Shown here one piece after another: positions 1-8,393 of a DNA stretch of 64,000 bases. Made by a program: the position numbers and the translations under genes. The notes beneath the pieces are model-generated. The model did not search any database. It had not been told where the DNA came from and saw nothing but the letters and a program-made list of their open reading frames with translations. The stretch's first letter is position 1, and every line of letters starts with the position of its first letter. The DNA lies in contig NZ_JAAGNZ010000001.1 in NCBI RefSeq assembly GCF_010747415.1, forward strand, positions 2,604,001 to 2,668,000, read 5' to 3'. This DNA comes from Spirosoma agri (lineage in GTDB: Bacteria > Bacteroidota > Bacteroidia > Cytophagales > Spirosomataceae).

Positions 1-88
1 TACGCAGCAATTGTTTGATGGCATTGACTTTGTTATTCGCGATAGCGCGGTTCCGGCGGCCTTTGCGTTTTAGTTCAGTTACTCCCAT
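1..88 (-). CDS. Small conserved basic protein, 3' end outside window
   Basis: The reading frame opens at ATG (86-88) and runs off the left edge. The 29 visible residues start MGVTELKRKGRRNRA and are rich in Lys/Arg. I recall small proteins with this kind of start in Cytophagales, but I know no function for them. No domain can be named from the fragment. Confidence 0.5.
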   Translation of the reverse strand, partial: MGVTELKRKGRRNRAIANNKVNAIKQLLR

Positions 89-232
89 GACTATATCTTA
101 GTTTACTTGTCGGTTCGATTTTTGAAGTGCAAAAGTACAGCTTTTTAGACAGAATTTACAGCATTATCGGGAATTTTCACGGATAACCCGCCCAGAAATC
201 CATTTTTGTAAAGCGATCTGTCTTATAAATAG

Positions 233-442
233 CTATATTTTCTTCAAAAACTCGGTTCTCAGAACAATACTCATACCACCTACTTTGCAATCTACTTCGT
301 CGGGATCGTCGGTAAGGCGAATCTTTTTGACGGTTGTACCTCGTTTCAATGTTGTCGAAGCACCTTTTACTTTCAGGTCTTTAATGAGGGTTACGGTGTC
401 GCCATCGGCTAATGTGTTGCCGTTGCTATCTTTTACGTCCAT
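233..442 (-). CDS. PhnA-domain protein (YjdM-like C-terminal domain)
   Basis: About 69 residues. The motif DSNGNTLADGDTVTLIKDL near the N-terminus and a following KVKGAS...LKRGT...VDCKVGG pattern match the short PhnA/YjdM C-terminal SH3-like domain. The zinc-ribbon half found in full-length YjdM is absent, as is common in Bacteroidota. I chose the ATG at 440-442 because family similarity begins right there; an in-frame TTG at 469 would add nine unconserved residues. Despite the historical name 'alkylphosphonate utilization protein', there is no phosphonate gene nearby and the cellular role is unknown. Confidence 0.8.
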   Translation of the reverse strand: MDVKDSNGNTLADGDTVTLIKDLKVKGASTTLKRGTTVKKIRLTDDPDEVDCKVGGMSIVLRTEFLKKI

Positions 443-570
443 TTGTGGGATATTTACGTAGGGCCGCAAAGCTATAAAGAAGCCGCTAAAAGACAGCCCT
501 GCCGAACGGAATTACAGCATGCACCGGATTTTATTACAGCACCTCCTGCTTATCCTGTAGTCCTGTCCAC

Positions 571-578
571 TAATTTTG
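571..578 (+). promoter_or_regulatory. Candidate -7 box for hisS
   Basis: TAATTTTG matches the Bacteroidetes -7 consensus TAnnTTTG exactly and lies four bases before the hisS ATG. If used, the transcript would be almost leaderless. No convincing -33 TTTG is seen at the usual spacing, so support is moderate. Confidence 0.3.
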
Positions 579-582
579 CAGC

Positions 583-1953
583 ATGCAGAAACCAACAGTA
601 ACAAAAGGAACGAGAGACTTTGGGCCGGAGCAAATGAGCAAACGGCTATTCATATTCGATACCATTCGGAAAACATTCAAGTCCTTTGGCTTTTTACCCC
701 TCGAAACGCCTTCCATGGAAAACCTGTCGACACTGACGGGTAAGTACGGCGATGAAGGCGATCAGCTTCTTTTTAAAATCCTGAACTCCGGTGACTTTGC
801 CGCTGGCCTGACCGATGCTGATGTACAGGCAGGATCGAAAAAGTTGACCCCGAGGATTGCCGAGAAAGGGTTACGTTACGATCTGACGGTGCCTTTTGCC
901 CGGTATGTAGTCATGAATCGGAACAGCCTTACGCTGCCATTCAAACGCTACCAGATGCAACCCGTCTGGCGGGCCGATCGTCCGCAGAAAGGCCGCTATC
1001 GGGAATTTTACCAGTGCGATGCCGATGTGGTTGGCACCGATTCGCTACTGTGCGAAGCCGAGATTGTGTTGATGATCCATGAAGTCTTCCGGAATCTGGG
1101 CATCATTGATTTTACGCTGAAGATCAATAATCGTAAAATTCTGGCTGGTATTGCCGACGTGATCGGTGCGCCGGGACAGGAAAGTGCGTTAAGCGTAGCG
1201 ATTGACAAGCTCGATAAGATTGGGAAGGATAAAGTGCTCGATGAACTGCGCGAACGTGGTTTTGCCGAAGAAGCCATCAACCGCCTAGAGCCAATGTTTG
1301 GCCTGGGGAGCAAAAATACTGTCGAGGTAATCGGGCAACTGAAAGCATGGCTCTCCGCTTCGGAGACGGCCAATCAGGGTATTGCTGAACTGGAAGAGAC
1401 GCTGCGATTGGTGGATCAATACGGCCTGGCCGATGCGCGCGTGGAAATCGATCCGACGCTGGCGCGGGGCTTATCGTACTATACCGGTGCTATTTTTGAG
1501 GTCAAAGCTAATGGCGTTCAGATTGGCAGCGTGAGTGGAGGTGGTCGTTACGACAACCTGACGGGTACGTTTGGCATGCCCGGTCTGTCGGGTGTTGGTA
1601 TTTCGTTTGGCGTCGATCGAATCTACGACGTAATGGACGAACTAAGTCTGTTTCCGGCATCGGCAGGGCAGGGGACTCGAGTGCTTATTGTGCCTTTCGA
1701 TGGGGATGCCCGCTCGGTTGCACTGCCCCTGCTAAGTCAGCTGCGTAAAGCGGGTGTGGCTGCCGAAGTGTATCCGGACCTGGCGAAAGTGAAGAAAATG
1801 CTCGATTACGCCAACGCAAAAGCCATTCCGTTTGTGATCCTGATCGGTTCCGAAGAAGTGCAGACGGGTATGTTATCGATCAAAAACATGGTCACTGGCG
1901 AACAAACGAAAGTAAGTGTAGCCGACAGTATTCAGGTTGTGCAGGAATCGTAG
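583..1953 (+). CDS. hisS: Histidyl-tRNA synthetase
   Basis: Class II aminoacyl-tRNA synthetase of 456 residues that charges tRNA-His in the cytoplasm. The N-terminal motif TKGTRDFGPEQM, motif 2 region (RYDLTVPFARYV, then QPVWRADRPQKGRYREFYQCD), the histidine-binding GLSYYTGAIFEV and motif 3 GGGRYDNL are all present in order. The C-terminal anticodon-binding domain begins near residue 365 (RVLIVPF). Length is normal for the family. ATG at 583 fits the conserved N-terminus. It is monocistronic and convergent with the methyltransferase gene, sharing a hairpin terminator with it. Confidence 0.97.
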   Translation: MQKPTVTKGTRDFGPEQMSKRLFIFDTIRKTFKSFGFLPLETPSMENLSTLTGKYGDEGDQLLFKILNSGDFAAGLTDADVQAGSKKLTPRIAEKGLRYDLTVPFARYVVMNRNSLTLPFKRYQMQPVWRADRPQKGRYREFYQCDADVVGTDSLLCEAEIVLMIHEVFRNLGIIDFTLKINNRKILAGIADVIGAPGQESALSVAIDKLDKIGKDKVLDELRERGFAEEAINRLEPMFGLGSKNTVEVIGQLKAWLSASETANQGIAELEETLRLVDQYGLADARVEIDPTLARGLSYYTGAIFEVKANGVQIGSVSGGGRYDNLTGTFGMPGLSGVGISFGVDRIYDVMDELSLFPASAGQGTRVLIVPFDGDARSVALPLLSQLRKAGVAAEVYPDLAKVKKMLDYANAKAIPFVILIGSEEVQTGMLSIKNMVTGEQTKVSVADSIQVVQES

Positions 1954-1964
1954 ACAGATATGAG

Positions 1965-2004
1965 AGGACTGGGCCTTCCTTCGGGCAGGAATAGGCCCAG
2001 TCCT
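1965..2004. terminator. Bidirectional hairpin between hisS and cobA
   Basis: AGGACTGGGCC (1965-1975) and GGCCCAGTCCT (1994-2004) form a perfect 11-bp stem. It sits between two convergent genes and its right arm touches the stop codon of the methyltransferase gene. Confidence 0.75.
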
Positions 2005-2756
2005 TACAACTGAATTTTCGACGCATTGAGAACCGATTGGAGATCAGCCTGAGCCAGAGCCGCGACTTCGCCGACAACAATGATCGCCGGATTGCCAACG
2101 CCCGATTCCGTTACCTTCTCTAAGATAGTTTGCACATTGCCAACCACAGTCCGTTCGTCGGGTAGAGTTCCGTTCTGAATGATGGCTACGGGCGTATCGG
2201 TCTTACCAACTTCGGCGAAAACCGCCATGATCTCGGCGAGTTTGTGCATACCCATTAGCACGACGACCGTTGCCGACGATTGAGCCGCTAAGCGGAGATC
2301 GGTCGACAATTGGCCGGCTTTCGTGGTACCCGTAACGACCCAGAAACTCTCCGAAAGGCCCCGTGTTGTCAGCGGAATACCGGCTGAAGCGGGTACGGCA
2401 TAACTACTGGAAATGCCGGGAATAACGGCAGTCTCGATACCGTATTGACGGGCAAATTCGATTTCTTCGTAGCCGCGTCCGAACACAAACGAGTCACCAC
2501 CCTTTAAGCGGACAACGTGACCGTATTGCTGCGCATAATGGACGATCAGCGGGTTAATGTCTTCCTGCACGCACGAATACGCACCCCGGCGTTTGCCCAC
2601 GTAGACTTTGAGTGCGTCGGGACGGCAATGGTCGAGTAAGTCAGGGTGAACGAGCGCGTCATACATGACCACGTCAGCCTGCTGCAAGGCCCGAATGCCC
2701 TTTACCGTTATTAAATCCGGATCACCAGGTCCGGCTCCTACGAGCGTCAATTTCAT
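2004..2756 (-). CDS. cobA: Uroporphyrinogen-III C-methyltransferase (SUMT)
   Basis: 250 residues starting MKLTLVGAGPGDPDLIT, the SAM-binding signature of tetrapyrrole methylases. Further family features are the GGDSFVFGRGYEE segment and PGISSSYAVPASAGIPLTTRG. The enzyme methylates uroporphyrinogen III twice with SAM to make precorrin-2, the precursor of siroheme. It is the single-domain form, with no CysG-type dehydrogenase/chelatase half. It lies directly downstream of sulfite reductase on the same strand, which strongly suggests its job is siroheme supply for that enzyme. I chose ATG 2754-2756; an in-frame upstream start would add 20 unconserved residues running through an inverted repeat. 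Confidence 0.93.
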   Translation of the reverse strand: MKLTLVGAGPGDPDLITVKGIRALQQADVVMYDALVHPDLLDHCRPDALKVYVGKRRGAYSCVQEDINPLIVHYAQQYGHVVRLKGGDSFVFGRGYEEIEFARQYGIETAVIPGISSSYAVPASAGIPLTTRGLSESFWVVTGTTKAGQLSTDLRLAAQSSATVVVLMGMHKLAEIMAVFAEVGKTDTPVAIIQNGTLPDERTVVGNVQTILEKVTESGVGNPAIIVVGEVAALAQADLQSVLNASKIQL

Positions 2757-2779
2757 TGTCGGAAATGAATGAGTGGAAG

Positions 2780-2829
2780 AGCGAAAGAGTGAATAGGCAA
2801 TTGGACTTTCACTCATTCACTCTTTCGCT
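2780..2829. repeat. 15-bp inverted repeat, GAGTGAAA-type, between sir and cobA
   Basis: AGCGAAAGAGTGAAT (2780-2794) and its perfect complement (2815-2829) are separated by 20 bases, with extra GAGTG copies around them. It lies within the 79-base gap between two co-directional genes. It closely resembles the element at 6625-6685, so it may belong to a dispersed repeat family rather than being only a hairpin terminator. Confidence 0.7.
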
Positions 2830-2835
2830 TTTAGT

Positions 2836-4995
2836 TTAGCTGTCCTGAGCCTGCGTGAGTTCCCGCAGTTCGGGGGTGCCTTCCTGTTCAATCTGCGCTT
2901 CGCGGTAGGATTGAACAGTTTGCAGAAAAGCCTCTGCCTTCGCCATGAACTGACGGGCAAATGTTTCTGACGGTTCCTGTTTGTTGATACTGAACACCAG
3001 CGATTTGAAGTCACCTTCGTGCTGGTGGAAATCAGATTCACCCACGAATGTTTTGTCGAAATCACTGACAATACCATGCTGCGTGTTCGTAGGCACGTCA
3101 CGACTCATCAGGGCCGCTCGGGCACCGGTAATGAATACGTTGTAAGTGTGGTAAAGTGCGTCGGCCCAACGGCTCTCGGCAAGGGCTTCCTGTGCCCAGC
3201 CGAGTTTTTCGCTAGCCTCGGTGAGGGTGGTAGCAACGAGATCGATCAAGACACTCGCGCACTCGCCAATACCCACTTCGGTGACGTACTGTTCCGTGTG
3301 ATCCCAGTCAATATAGTCGCTGTCAACCAAGGTTTTCAGATCGGCCAGTGGCTTTAGCAGCTGATAAAAATAATTTTTACCCTGCCGGGCGTAATAATCG
3401 CTATAATACTCTCCGTCGAAGCCATTGGCTTCGTAATCGCGTAGCAAAAAGCGAAGAGAATCAGGACCACGTTTGGCCGGAATTTTGATCACTTTATCGG
3501 CAATTAAGCCTTCGCCTTTGCCATTGAAGCCACCGCCAAGCAATACCTGTAACGCGGGCAATACGTAAGCACCATTCTTGAGCGACGATCCGTGATAACC
3601 AATGTTGGCTACCGAGTGCTGACCGCAACCGTTCATGCATCCCGAGATTTTGATCTTGATATCGTCGTTGAAAACCAGATCCGGAAACTCCTCGTGCATC
3701 ATCGTCTCTAGCGCCCGTGTGATGCCGTAACTGCTCGAAATGGCCAGATTACAGGTATCGGTGCCCGGACAGGTAGTGATGTCAGCCGTTGTGTCGAAGC
3801 CGGGGTCAGCCAGTCCTAGTGCATCGAGTGCGTGGAAAACGGCAACAAGGTCTTCGGGACGGATGTATCGAAGCAGATACCCCTGATTGACCGTTACGCG
3901 AATGTCGTCAGCGGCATACTGTTTCACAAGTTGAGCCAGCGAACGAGCCGTATCCGAATGCATATCACCGAGCAACACGCGCAACTGAACGGCATACCAG
4001 CCCGCCTGTTTTTGTTCGAATACGTTCGTTTTGAACCAGGTGGTCAACTTTTGACTATCTGGGCTTGCCGGATCAGCCGCCAGCGTGTAGTTGCTAACTT
4101 CCGGACGAGCAGGGTACAAACTTTCCGCCGAAAACTGCGAGCTATTGACTGAATACGCTTTGTTACGTAAAGCGGGCGTCTCTTCACTGACCCGACGAAG
4201 CAGTTCGTCCAAACCAATGTCATTGAGCAAATACTTCATCCGGGCTTTGTGGCGTTTCTGACGTTCGCCATAGCGATCAAATACGCGAATGACGCCCTCA
4301 ATGAACGGAATCGCCTGATCTTCTTCCAAGAACTCCGTTGCTGTCTGTGCAGAAAAAGGCTGTGCGCCCAATCCACCGCCGAGTAGTACTTTAAAACCAC
4401 GCTTTCCATCCTGGATACGGGGAATCAATCCCACATCATGCATGTAGCCATAGGCCGAATCTTTCTCGCTGGAAGAGACGGATATTTTAAACTTCCGGCC
4501 CATGTCCTGACAAATCGGGTTGCGCAGAAAGTAATCGAATATCGAGTAGGCGTAGGGTGTAATATCGAACGGTTCAATGGGGTCAATACCCGCGCGAGCC
4601 GAGCCCGTCACGTTTCGAACGGTGTTGCCACAGGCTTCTTTGAGCGTAATGCCGGCATCTTCAAGGTCAGCCCATAGCTGAGGAGAGTCCGCCAGTTTAA
4701 CGAAGTGGAGCTGAATATCCTGGCGCGTCGTGGCGTGGAGATTGCCCGTCGCATACTTATCCGACAGATCCGCGATTCGGGTGAGCTGATCCGCCGAGAT
4801 TCGTCCGTGGGGGAGTTTGATCCGGATCATCTGCACGCCGGGTTGCCGCTGGCCGTAGACGCCCCGTGTAAGCCGAAACTTCCGGAAGGCTTCATCAGCA
4901 ATGTCGCCGGACCGGAACGAACTGATTTTGTTTTCCAGATCCACTATATCGCGCTTGGCCGCTTTGCTGACGTTATCGGTAAGTTGGATAGCCAT
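2836..4995 (-). CDS. Ferredoxin-type sulfite (nitrite/sulfite) reductase
   Basis: 719 residues. Siroheme/4Fe-4S reductase built of two ferredoxin-like half repeats and two catalytic halves. The Cys ligands are visible as TCPGTDTCNLAISSSYG (about residue 408) and SGCMNGCGQHSVANIGYHG (about residue 450). In this cluster it should reduce sulfite to sulfide with six electrons; the nitrite reductase reading is less likely because cysN, cysD and cysH lie directly upstream. A C-terminal extension of about 100 residues beyond the usual core contains a helical stretch (ALYHTYNVFITGARAALMSR) that resembles HEPN-like helices; this assignment is tentative. ATG at 4993-4995 is preceded by AGGAG, one of the few clear ribosome-binding sites here. 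Confidence 0.9.
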   Translation of the reverse strand: MAIQLTDNVSKAAKRDIVDLENKISSFRSGDIADEAFRKFRLTRGVYGQRQPGVQMIRIKLPHGRISADQLTRIADLSDKYATGNLHATTRQDIQLHFVKLADSPQLWADLEDAGITLKEACGNTVRNVTGSARAGIDPIEPFDITPYAYSIFDYFLRNPICQDMGRKFKISVSSSEKDSAYGYMHDVGLIPRIQDGKRGFKVLLGGGLGAQPFSAQTATEFLEEDQAIPFIEGVIRVFDRYGERQKRHKARMKYLLNDIGLDELLRRVSEETPALRNKAYSVNSSQFSAESLYPARPEVSNYTLAADPASPDSQKLTTWFKTNVFEQKQAGWYAVQLRVLLGDMHSDTARSLAQLVKQYAADDIRVTVNQGYLLRYIRPEDLVAVFHALDALGLADPGFDTTADITTCPGTDTCNLAISSSYGITRALETMMHEEFPDLVFNDDIKIKISGCMNGCGQHSVANIGYHGSSLKNGAYVLPALQVLLGGGFNGKGEGLIADKVIKIPAKRGPDSLRFLLRDYEANGFDGEYYSDYYARQGKNYFYQLLKPLADLKTLVDSDYIDWDHTEQYVTEVGIGECASVLIDLVATTLTEASEKLGWAQEALAESRWADALYHTYNVFITGARAALMSRDVPTNTQHGIVSDFDKTFVGESDFHQHEGDFKSLVFSINKQEPSETFARQFMAKAEAFLQTVQSYREAQIEQEGTPELRELTQAQDS

Positions 4996-5040
4996 AACTC
5001 CTATTCTCTATAGATTTAATCAACTAATACATTGAAACAA

Positions 5041-5063
5041 AAACGCCGTTTTACCCGGCGTTT
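5041..5063 (-). promoter_or_regulatory. Hairpin in the sir leader
   Basis: AAACGCCG (5041-5048) and CGGCGTTT (5056-5063) form a perfect 8-bp stem with a 7-base loop. It lies about 45 bases upstream of the sulfite reductase ATG, a position suited to a leader hairpin or attenuator. No U-tract follows, so termination is not obvious. Confidence 0.4.
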
Positions 5064-5280
5064 GTAGAAATAACTGTTTCTATGTACAATGATAAAGGAA
5101 ATTTCAGCGGCTTCAGTTCAGGATGCGCCCAACTATTGGTTATGGACGATTAGCAGAAGTTATAGAGATGTAGTATAATCAATACTTGTAACGGGGATAA
5201 CTGGTGGGGTCAGCAAGTCCGTCATACCGTTTCTCGCTTGTTCCTTCGGCGTGCTAGGCTTCTACAGAGCCTTTAAACGA

Positions 5281-5320
5281 CATCTCCCGTTCGCAGACGA
5301 TCGGCTGCAAACAGGAGATG
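5281..5320 (-). terminator. Hairpin downstream of cysN
   Basis: CATCTCC (5281-5287) pairs with GGAGATG (5314-5320), and inside it GTTCGCAG pairs with CTGCAAAC with one mismatch. The stem is about 15 bp and starts 30 bases after the cysN stop on the minus strand. There is no strong U-run after it. It probably ends or attenuates the cysD-cysN transcript. Confidence 0.5.
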
Positions 5321-5350
5321 CTGATGTACTATGGCTGTACTTGATTGATC

Positions 5351-6613
5351 CTAAGCTTCACCCACCAGCATGACGGCACCAACCGTCACGTTTGAGGTTT
5401 CGTCGATCAGGATGGCCCCGCCCGTAGCCCGGTTCTCTTGATAGGAATCGAAGCTAACCGGCTGGGCCGTACGCAGTACTATTTTTGCCAGATCGTTTAG
5501 CTTCAGATTCTCAATACCGTCAATCTCTTCATACGTGTTGACGTTCAACTGGTATACGATTTCGCGGACAGAACAACGCGTACGGGATGTTCCTACCTGG
5601 AGCACGTATTTGTTGCCGACTTTGCATTCTTTGGTATCCATCCAGCAGAGCATGGCTTCGAGGCTTTGGCTACTGGTCGGCTGACTATCGGACCGAACAA
5701 TCAGGTCGCCCCGGCTAATATCGACATCAGTGGCTAAATGCAGTACTACCGACATCGGAGAAACAGCTTCGTCGAGGTGGGTTTCGGCAATTTCGATCGC
5801 GTCGATTGTCGAGGTTTCGCCGGAAGGTAATACCGTGACGGAATCACCTTTGCGAAATGAACCGCTCGTTATTTTACCCGCATAGCCCCGGTAATCGTGA
5901 AGCTCCGCGGTTTGCGGACGGATAACATACTGAACCGGGAAGCGGCCGGGCAGGGGTGCCTGCTGGTCCAGATCGGTGTCCTCGATGTCAACGGTTTCCA
6001 GATGTTCCAGCAGGGTAGGTCCTTCGTACCAGCCCATTGAACTCGACCGGTCGACAACGTTATCGCCATTGAGTGCACTCAACGGAATATAAGACACGTG
6101 CTTGACGTTCAGCTTTTTCGCTAGTTCAGCGTAGTGAATGCAGATGTCGGAGAATACGTCCTGCGAGTAACCAACGAGGTCCATTTTATTGATCGCCACT
6201 ACAATATGCGGGATGCCCAGCAGCGAGGCAATCAGCGAATGCCGGCGGGTCTGCTCAACCACGCCATGCCGCGCATCGACCAGCACGATAGCCAGTTGAC
6301 AGTTCGACGCTCCCGTAACCATGTTTCGCGTATACTGAATATGGCCTGGCGCATCAACGATGATGAACTTCCGTTTTGGCGTTTGAAAATAACGATAGGC
6401 CACGTCGATCGTAATGCCCTGTTCGCGTTCTGAGCGTAGCCCATCGGTTAATAGAGCGAGGTCAATTTCACCATCGTCCCGGCTCTTGCTGGCCCGTTCG
6501 ATGGCTTCAAGCTGATCGGCCAGAATGGATTTGGAATCGTAAAGAAGCCGCCCGATGAGCGTACTTTTGCCGTCGTCAACCGAACCGGCTGTTATAAATC
6601 GGAGAAGATCCAT
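5351..6613 (-). CDS. cysN: Sulfate adenylyltransferase subunit 1 (GTPase)
   Basis: 420 residues. EF-Tu-like GTPase subunit that couples GTP hydrolysis to formation of adenylyl sulfate by CysD. GTPase motifs are G1 GSVDDGKST (10-18), G3 DAPGH (87-91) and G4 NKMD (142-145). The length covers the GTPase and beta-barrel domains only: there is no fused APS kinase (CysC) domain. ATG 6611-6613 gives the canonical start MDLLRFITAGSVDDGKST. It follows cysD by 84 bases that hold an inverted repeat. Confidence 0.96.
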   Translation of the reverse strand: MDLLRFITAGSVDDGKSTLIGRLLYDSKSILADQLEAIERASKSRDDGEIDLALLTDGLRSEREQGITIDVAYRYFQTPKRKFIIVDAPGHIQYTRNMVTGASNCQLAIVLVDARHGVVEQTRRHSLIASLLGIPHIVVAINKMDLVGYSQDVFSDICIHYAELAKKLNVKHVSYIPLSALNGDNVVDRSSSMGWYEGPTLLEHLETVDIEDTDLDQQAPLPGRFPVQYVIRPQTAELHDYRGYAGKITSGSFRKGDSVTVLPSGETSTIDAIEIAETHLDEAVSPMSVVLHLATDVDISRGDLIVRSDSQPTSSQSLEAMLCWMDTKECKVGNKYVLQVGTSRTRCSVREIVYQLNVNTYEEIDGIENLKLNDLAKIVLRTAQPVSFDSYQENRATGGAILIDETSNVTVGAVMLVGEA

Positions 6614-6624
6614 TGATTAGAAAG

Positions 6625-6685
6625 TAAAAGAGTGAAAGAATGAAAGAGTGGATGGCGCATCAATTTTCGCTCTTTCACTCTTTTA
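6625..6685. repeat. 15-bp inverted repeat, GAGTGAAA-type, between cysD and cysN
   Basis: TAAAAGAGTGAAAGA (6625-6639) and its perfect complement TCTTTCACTCTTTTA (6671-6685) flank 31 bases that contain another GAAAGAGTG copy. The unit is built from an approximate 8-base repeat GAGTGAAA. It resembles the element at 2780-2829 and fills most of the cysD-cysN gap, where a true terminator would break the heterodimer operon. Confidence 0.7.
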
Positions 6686-6697
6686 GTCATTCACTCA

Positions 6698-7600
6698 TCA
6701 AAAATACCCGCCCTTCTTGCGATCTTCCATAGCGGCTTCGCTGAGTTGGTCGTCCATGCGGGTTTCGCCCCGTTCGGAGATGCGGGTCGCCTGGATTTCG
6801 TCGATCACATCGTCGAGTGTCGAGGCCTGTGACTCAGAGGCTGCGGTACAGGAAATATCGCCAACGGTTCGGAAACGTACCCGGCGGGTTACCAGCTGAT
6901 CGTCGGCTTCGGGTTTGATAACGCCACCGGCGGTAGCCATCAGTTTGCCGTCGCGGATGAGCAGCTCGCGCTCATGGGCGAAGTAAATGCTGGGTAGTTC
7001 AATTTTTTCGCGCCGGATGTAATTCCAGACGTCGAGTTCGGTCCAGTTCGAAATGGGAAATACACGAACGTTCTCACCCTTGTGAATGCGGCCGTTGTAC
7101 AAATTCCAGAGTTCAGGACGCTGCCGTTTGGGGTCCCACGAGCCGAACTCATCACGAACGGAAAATACCCGTTCTTTGGCCCGCGCTTTTTCTTCATCCC
7201 GACGTGCCCCACCAATGCAGGCATCGAATTCGAACTCTTCAATCGTATCGAGCAACGTAAAGGTTTGCAAACCATTTCGGGTAGCATTCCGGCCCGTTGG
7301 CTCTTTCAGCTTTTTCTCGCGAATGGTATCTTCGACGTACCGGACGATGAGTTTTTCGCCGATACGGTCGGCCAGATTATCGCGGTAATCGAGGGCTTCC
7401 TGAAAGTTATGGCCTGTATCAATATGAACCAGTGGAAACGGGAATTTACCCGGACGGAAGGCTTTTAGCGCCAGATGAACCAGCGTAATGGAATCTTTAC
7501 CACCCGAAAACAGTAGGGCAGGGCGCTCAAATTGACCGGCTACCTCCCGCATGATGTGGATGGCTTCGGATTCGAGCTGATCTAAATAATCTAACTTCAT
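6698..7600 (-). CDS. cysD: Sulfate adenylyltransferase subunit 2
   Basis: 300 residues. Catalytic PP-loop ATPase subunit of ATP sulfurylase, making APS from ATP and sulfate with CysN. The PP-loop FSGGKDSITLVHLA sits near residue 40, and the family-typical GGARRDEEKARAKER and EYKEGE-equivalent region are present. The C-terminus ends in the family's DRKKGGYF. I chose the ATG at 7598-7600 (MKLDYLDQLESEAIHIMREV); an upstream GTG would add nine unconserved residues. It lies 58 bases after cysH in the same operon. Confidence 0.96.
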   Translation of the reverse strand: MKLDYLDQLESEAIHIMREVAGQFERPALLFSGGKDSITLVHLALKAFRPGKFPFPLVHIDTGHNFQEALDYRDNLADRIGEKLIVRYVEDTIREKKLKEPTGRNATRNGLQTFTLLDTIEEFEFDACIGGARRDEEKARAKERVFSVRDEFGSWDPKRQRPELWNLYNGRIHKGENVRVFPISNWTELDVWNYIRREKIELPSIYFAHERELLIRDGKLMATAGGVIKPEADDQLVTRRVRFRTVGDISCTAASESQASTLDDVIDEIQATRISERGETRMDDQLSEAAMEDRKKGGYF

Positions 7601-7658
7601 TGGCTTTTGATCGTAATGTCTGAGCACGCTACAACGATACGGTTATTCCGCGAATACC

Positions 7659-8393
7659 TTACGGTTTAAAGGCTTCCTCGTGACTATGTAATCCGCACTC
7701 TTTCTTTGAGTTATCTTCCCACCACCAGCGTCCCGCCCGGAAATCTTCACCGGGCTGAATGGCGCGTGTGCAGGGCTGGCAACCAATGCTGACAAAGCCC
7801 CGATCATGGAGTGGGTTATAAGGTACGTTATTGTCTTTGACGTATTGCTTTACCGCATCGAATGTCCAGTCCATCAAGGGATGAAACTTGAACAGGTTAT
7901 GGGCGCCGTCCCATTCGAGTTGTGGCATAGATTGGCGGTTGGCCGATTGTTCAGCCCGGATACCAGTCACCCAGATTTTCTGCCCTTGCAACGCCCGGTT
8001 TAGTGGCTCAACTTTGCGAATGCCGCAGCACTCTTTCCGGTTTTCGACGGAATCATAAAAGCTGTAAGGCCCTTTGTCTGTCATCAACTTTTCAATCGCG
8101 TCAGCTTTGGGGAAATACGTGTCGATGGTGGTGCCGTACCGATCGTTCGTCTTTTTCCAGACCGAATAGGTTTCCGAAAACATACGGCCCGTATCCAGCG
8201 TAAAAATCTTGATAGGAATGTCGTTGGCCAGAATCAGATCCGTGATGACCTGATCTTCGTAACCCAGACTGGTCGAAAAAATAACTTCACCGGGAAACAG
8301 GGCGGCCAGCGTGCGCAACGCTTCGATGTTGTTCAGGCCGTGTAGTCGCTCGGTCAGACTTTCGAGCGTATAGGATGTAGGTTCCGCAATCAT
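7659..8393 (-). CDS. cysH: Adenylyl-sulfate (APS-type) reductase
   Basis: 244 residues. PAPS/APS reductase family enzyme that reduces activated sulfate to sulfite with thioredoxin. The modified PP-loop STSLGYEDQ is at 40-48 and the catalytic ECGLH near the C-terminus (Cys at about 233). The paired cysteines CC (122-123) and CxxC (205, 208) are the 4Fe-4S ligands found in APS-reducing members and missing in PAPS-only enzymes. With no APS kinase gene in the cluster, direct APS reduction is the likely route. Its ATG overlaps the stop of the upstream oxidoreductase gene as ATGA, implying translational coupling. Confidence 0.93.
   Translation of the reverse strand: MIAEPTSYTLESLTERLHGLNNIEALRTLAALFPGEVIFSTSLGYEDQVITDLILANDIPIKIFTLDTGRMFSETYSVWKKTNDRYGTTIDTYFPKADAIEKLMTDKGPYSFYDSVENRKECCGIRKVEPLNRALQGQKIWVTGIRAEQSANRQSMPQLEWDGAHNLFKFHPLMDWTFDAVKQYVKDNNVPYNPLHDRGFVSIGCQPCTRAIQPGEDFRAGRWWWEDNSKKECGLHSHEEAFKP

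Larger units (their letters stand above)
4996..5350. other. Non-coding gap between sir and cysN with two hairpins
   Basis: 355 bases lie between cysN and the sulfite reductase start, the longest gap in the sulfur cluster. It holds an 8-bp hairpin near the sir start and a long hairpin just after cysN. sir therefore probably has its own promoter and leader. I looked for SAM-I, SAM-II, cobalamin and TPP riboswitch cores on the minus strand and recognised none. Confidence 0.5.

Noticed and set aside
2817..3101. Minus-strand frame overlapping the sulfite reductase 3' end
   Set aside because: Out-of-frame shadow of the reductase.
5101..5280. Possible riboswitch in the sir leader
   Set aside because: I compared it with the cores of SAM-I, SAM-II, cobalamin and TPP riboswitches and found no match; only simple hairpins can be supported.
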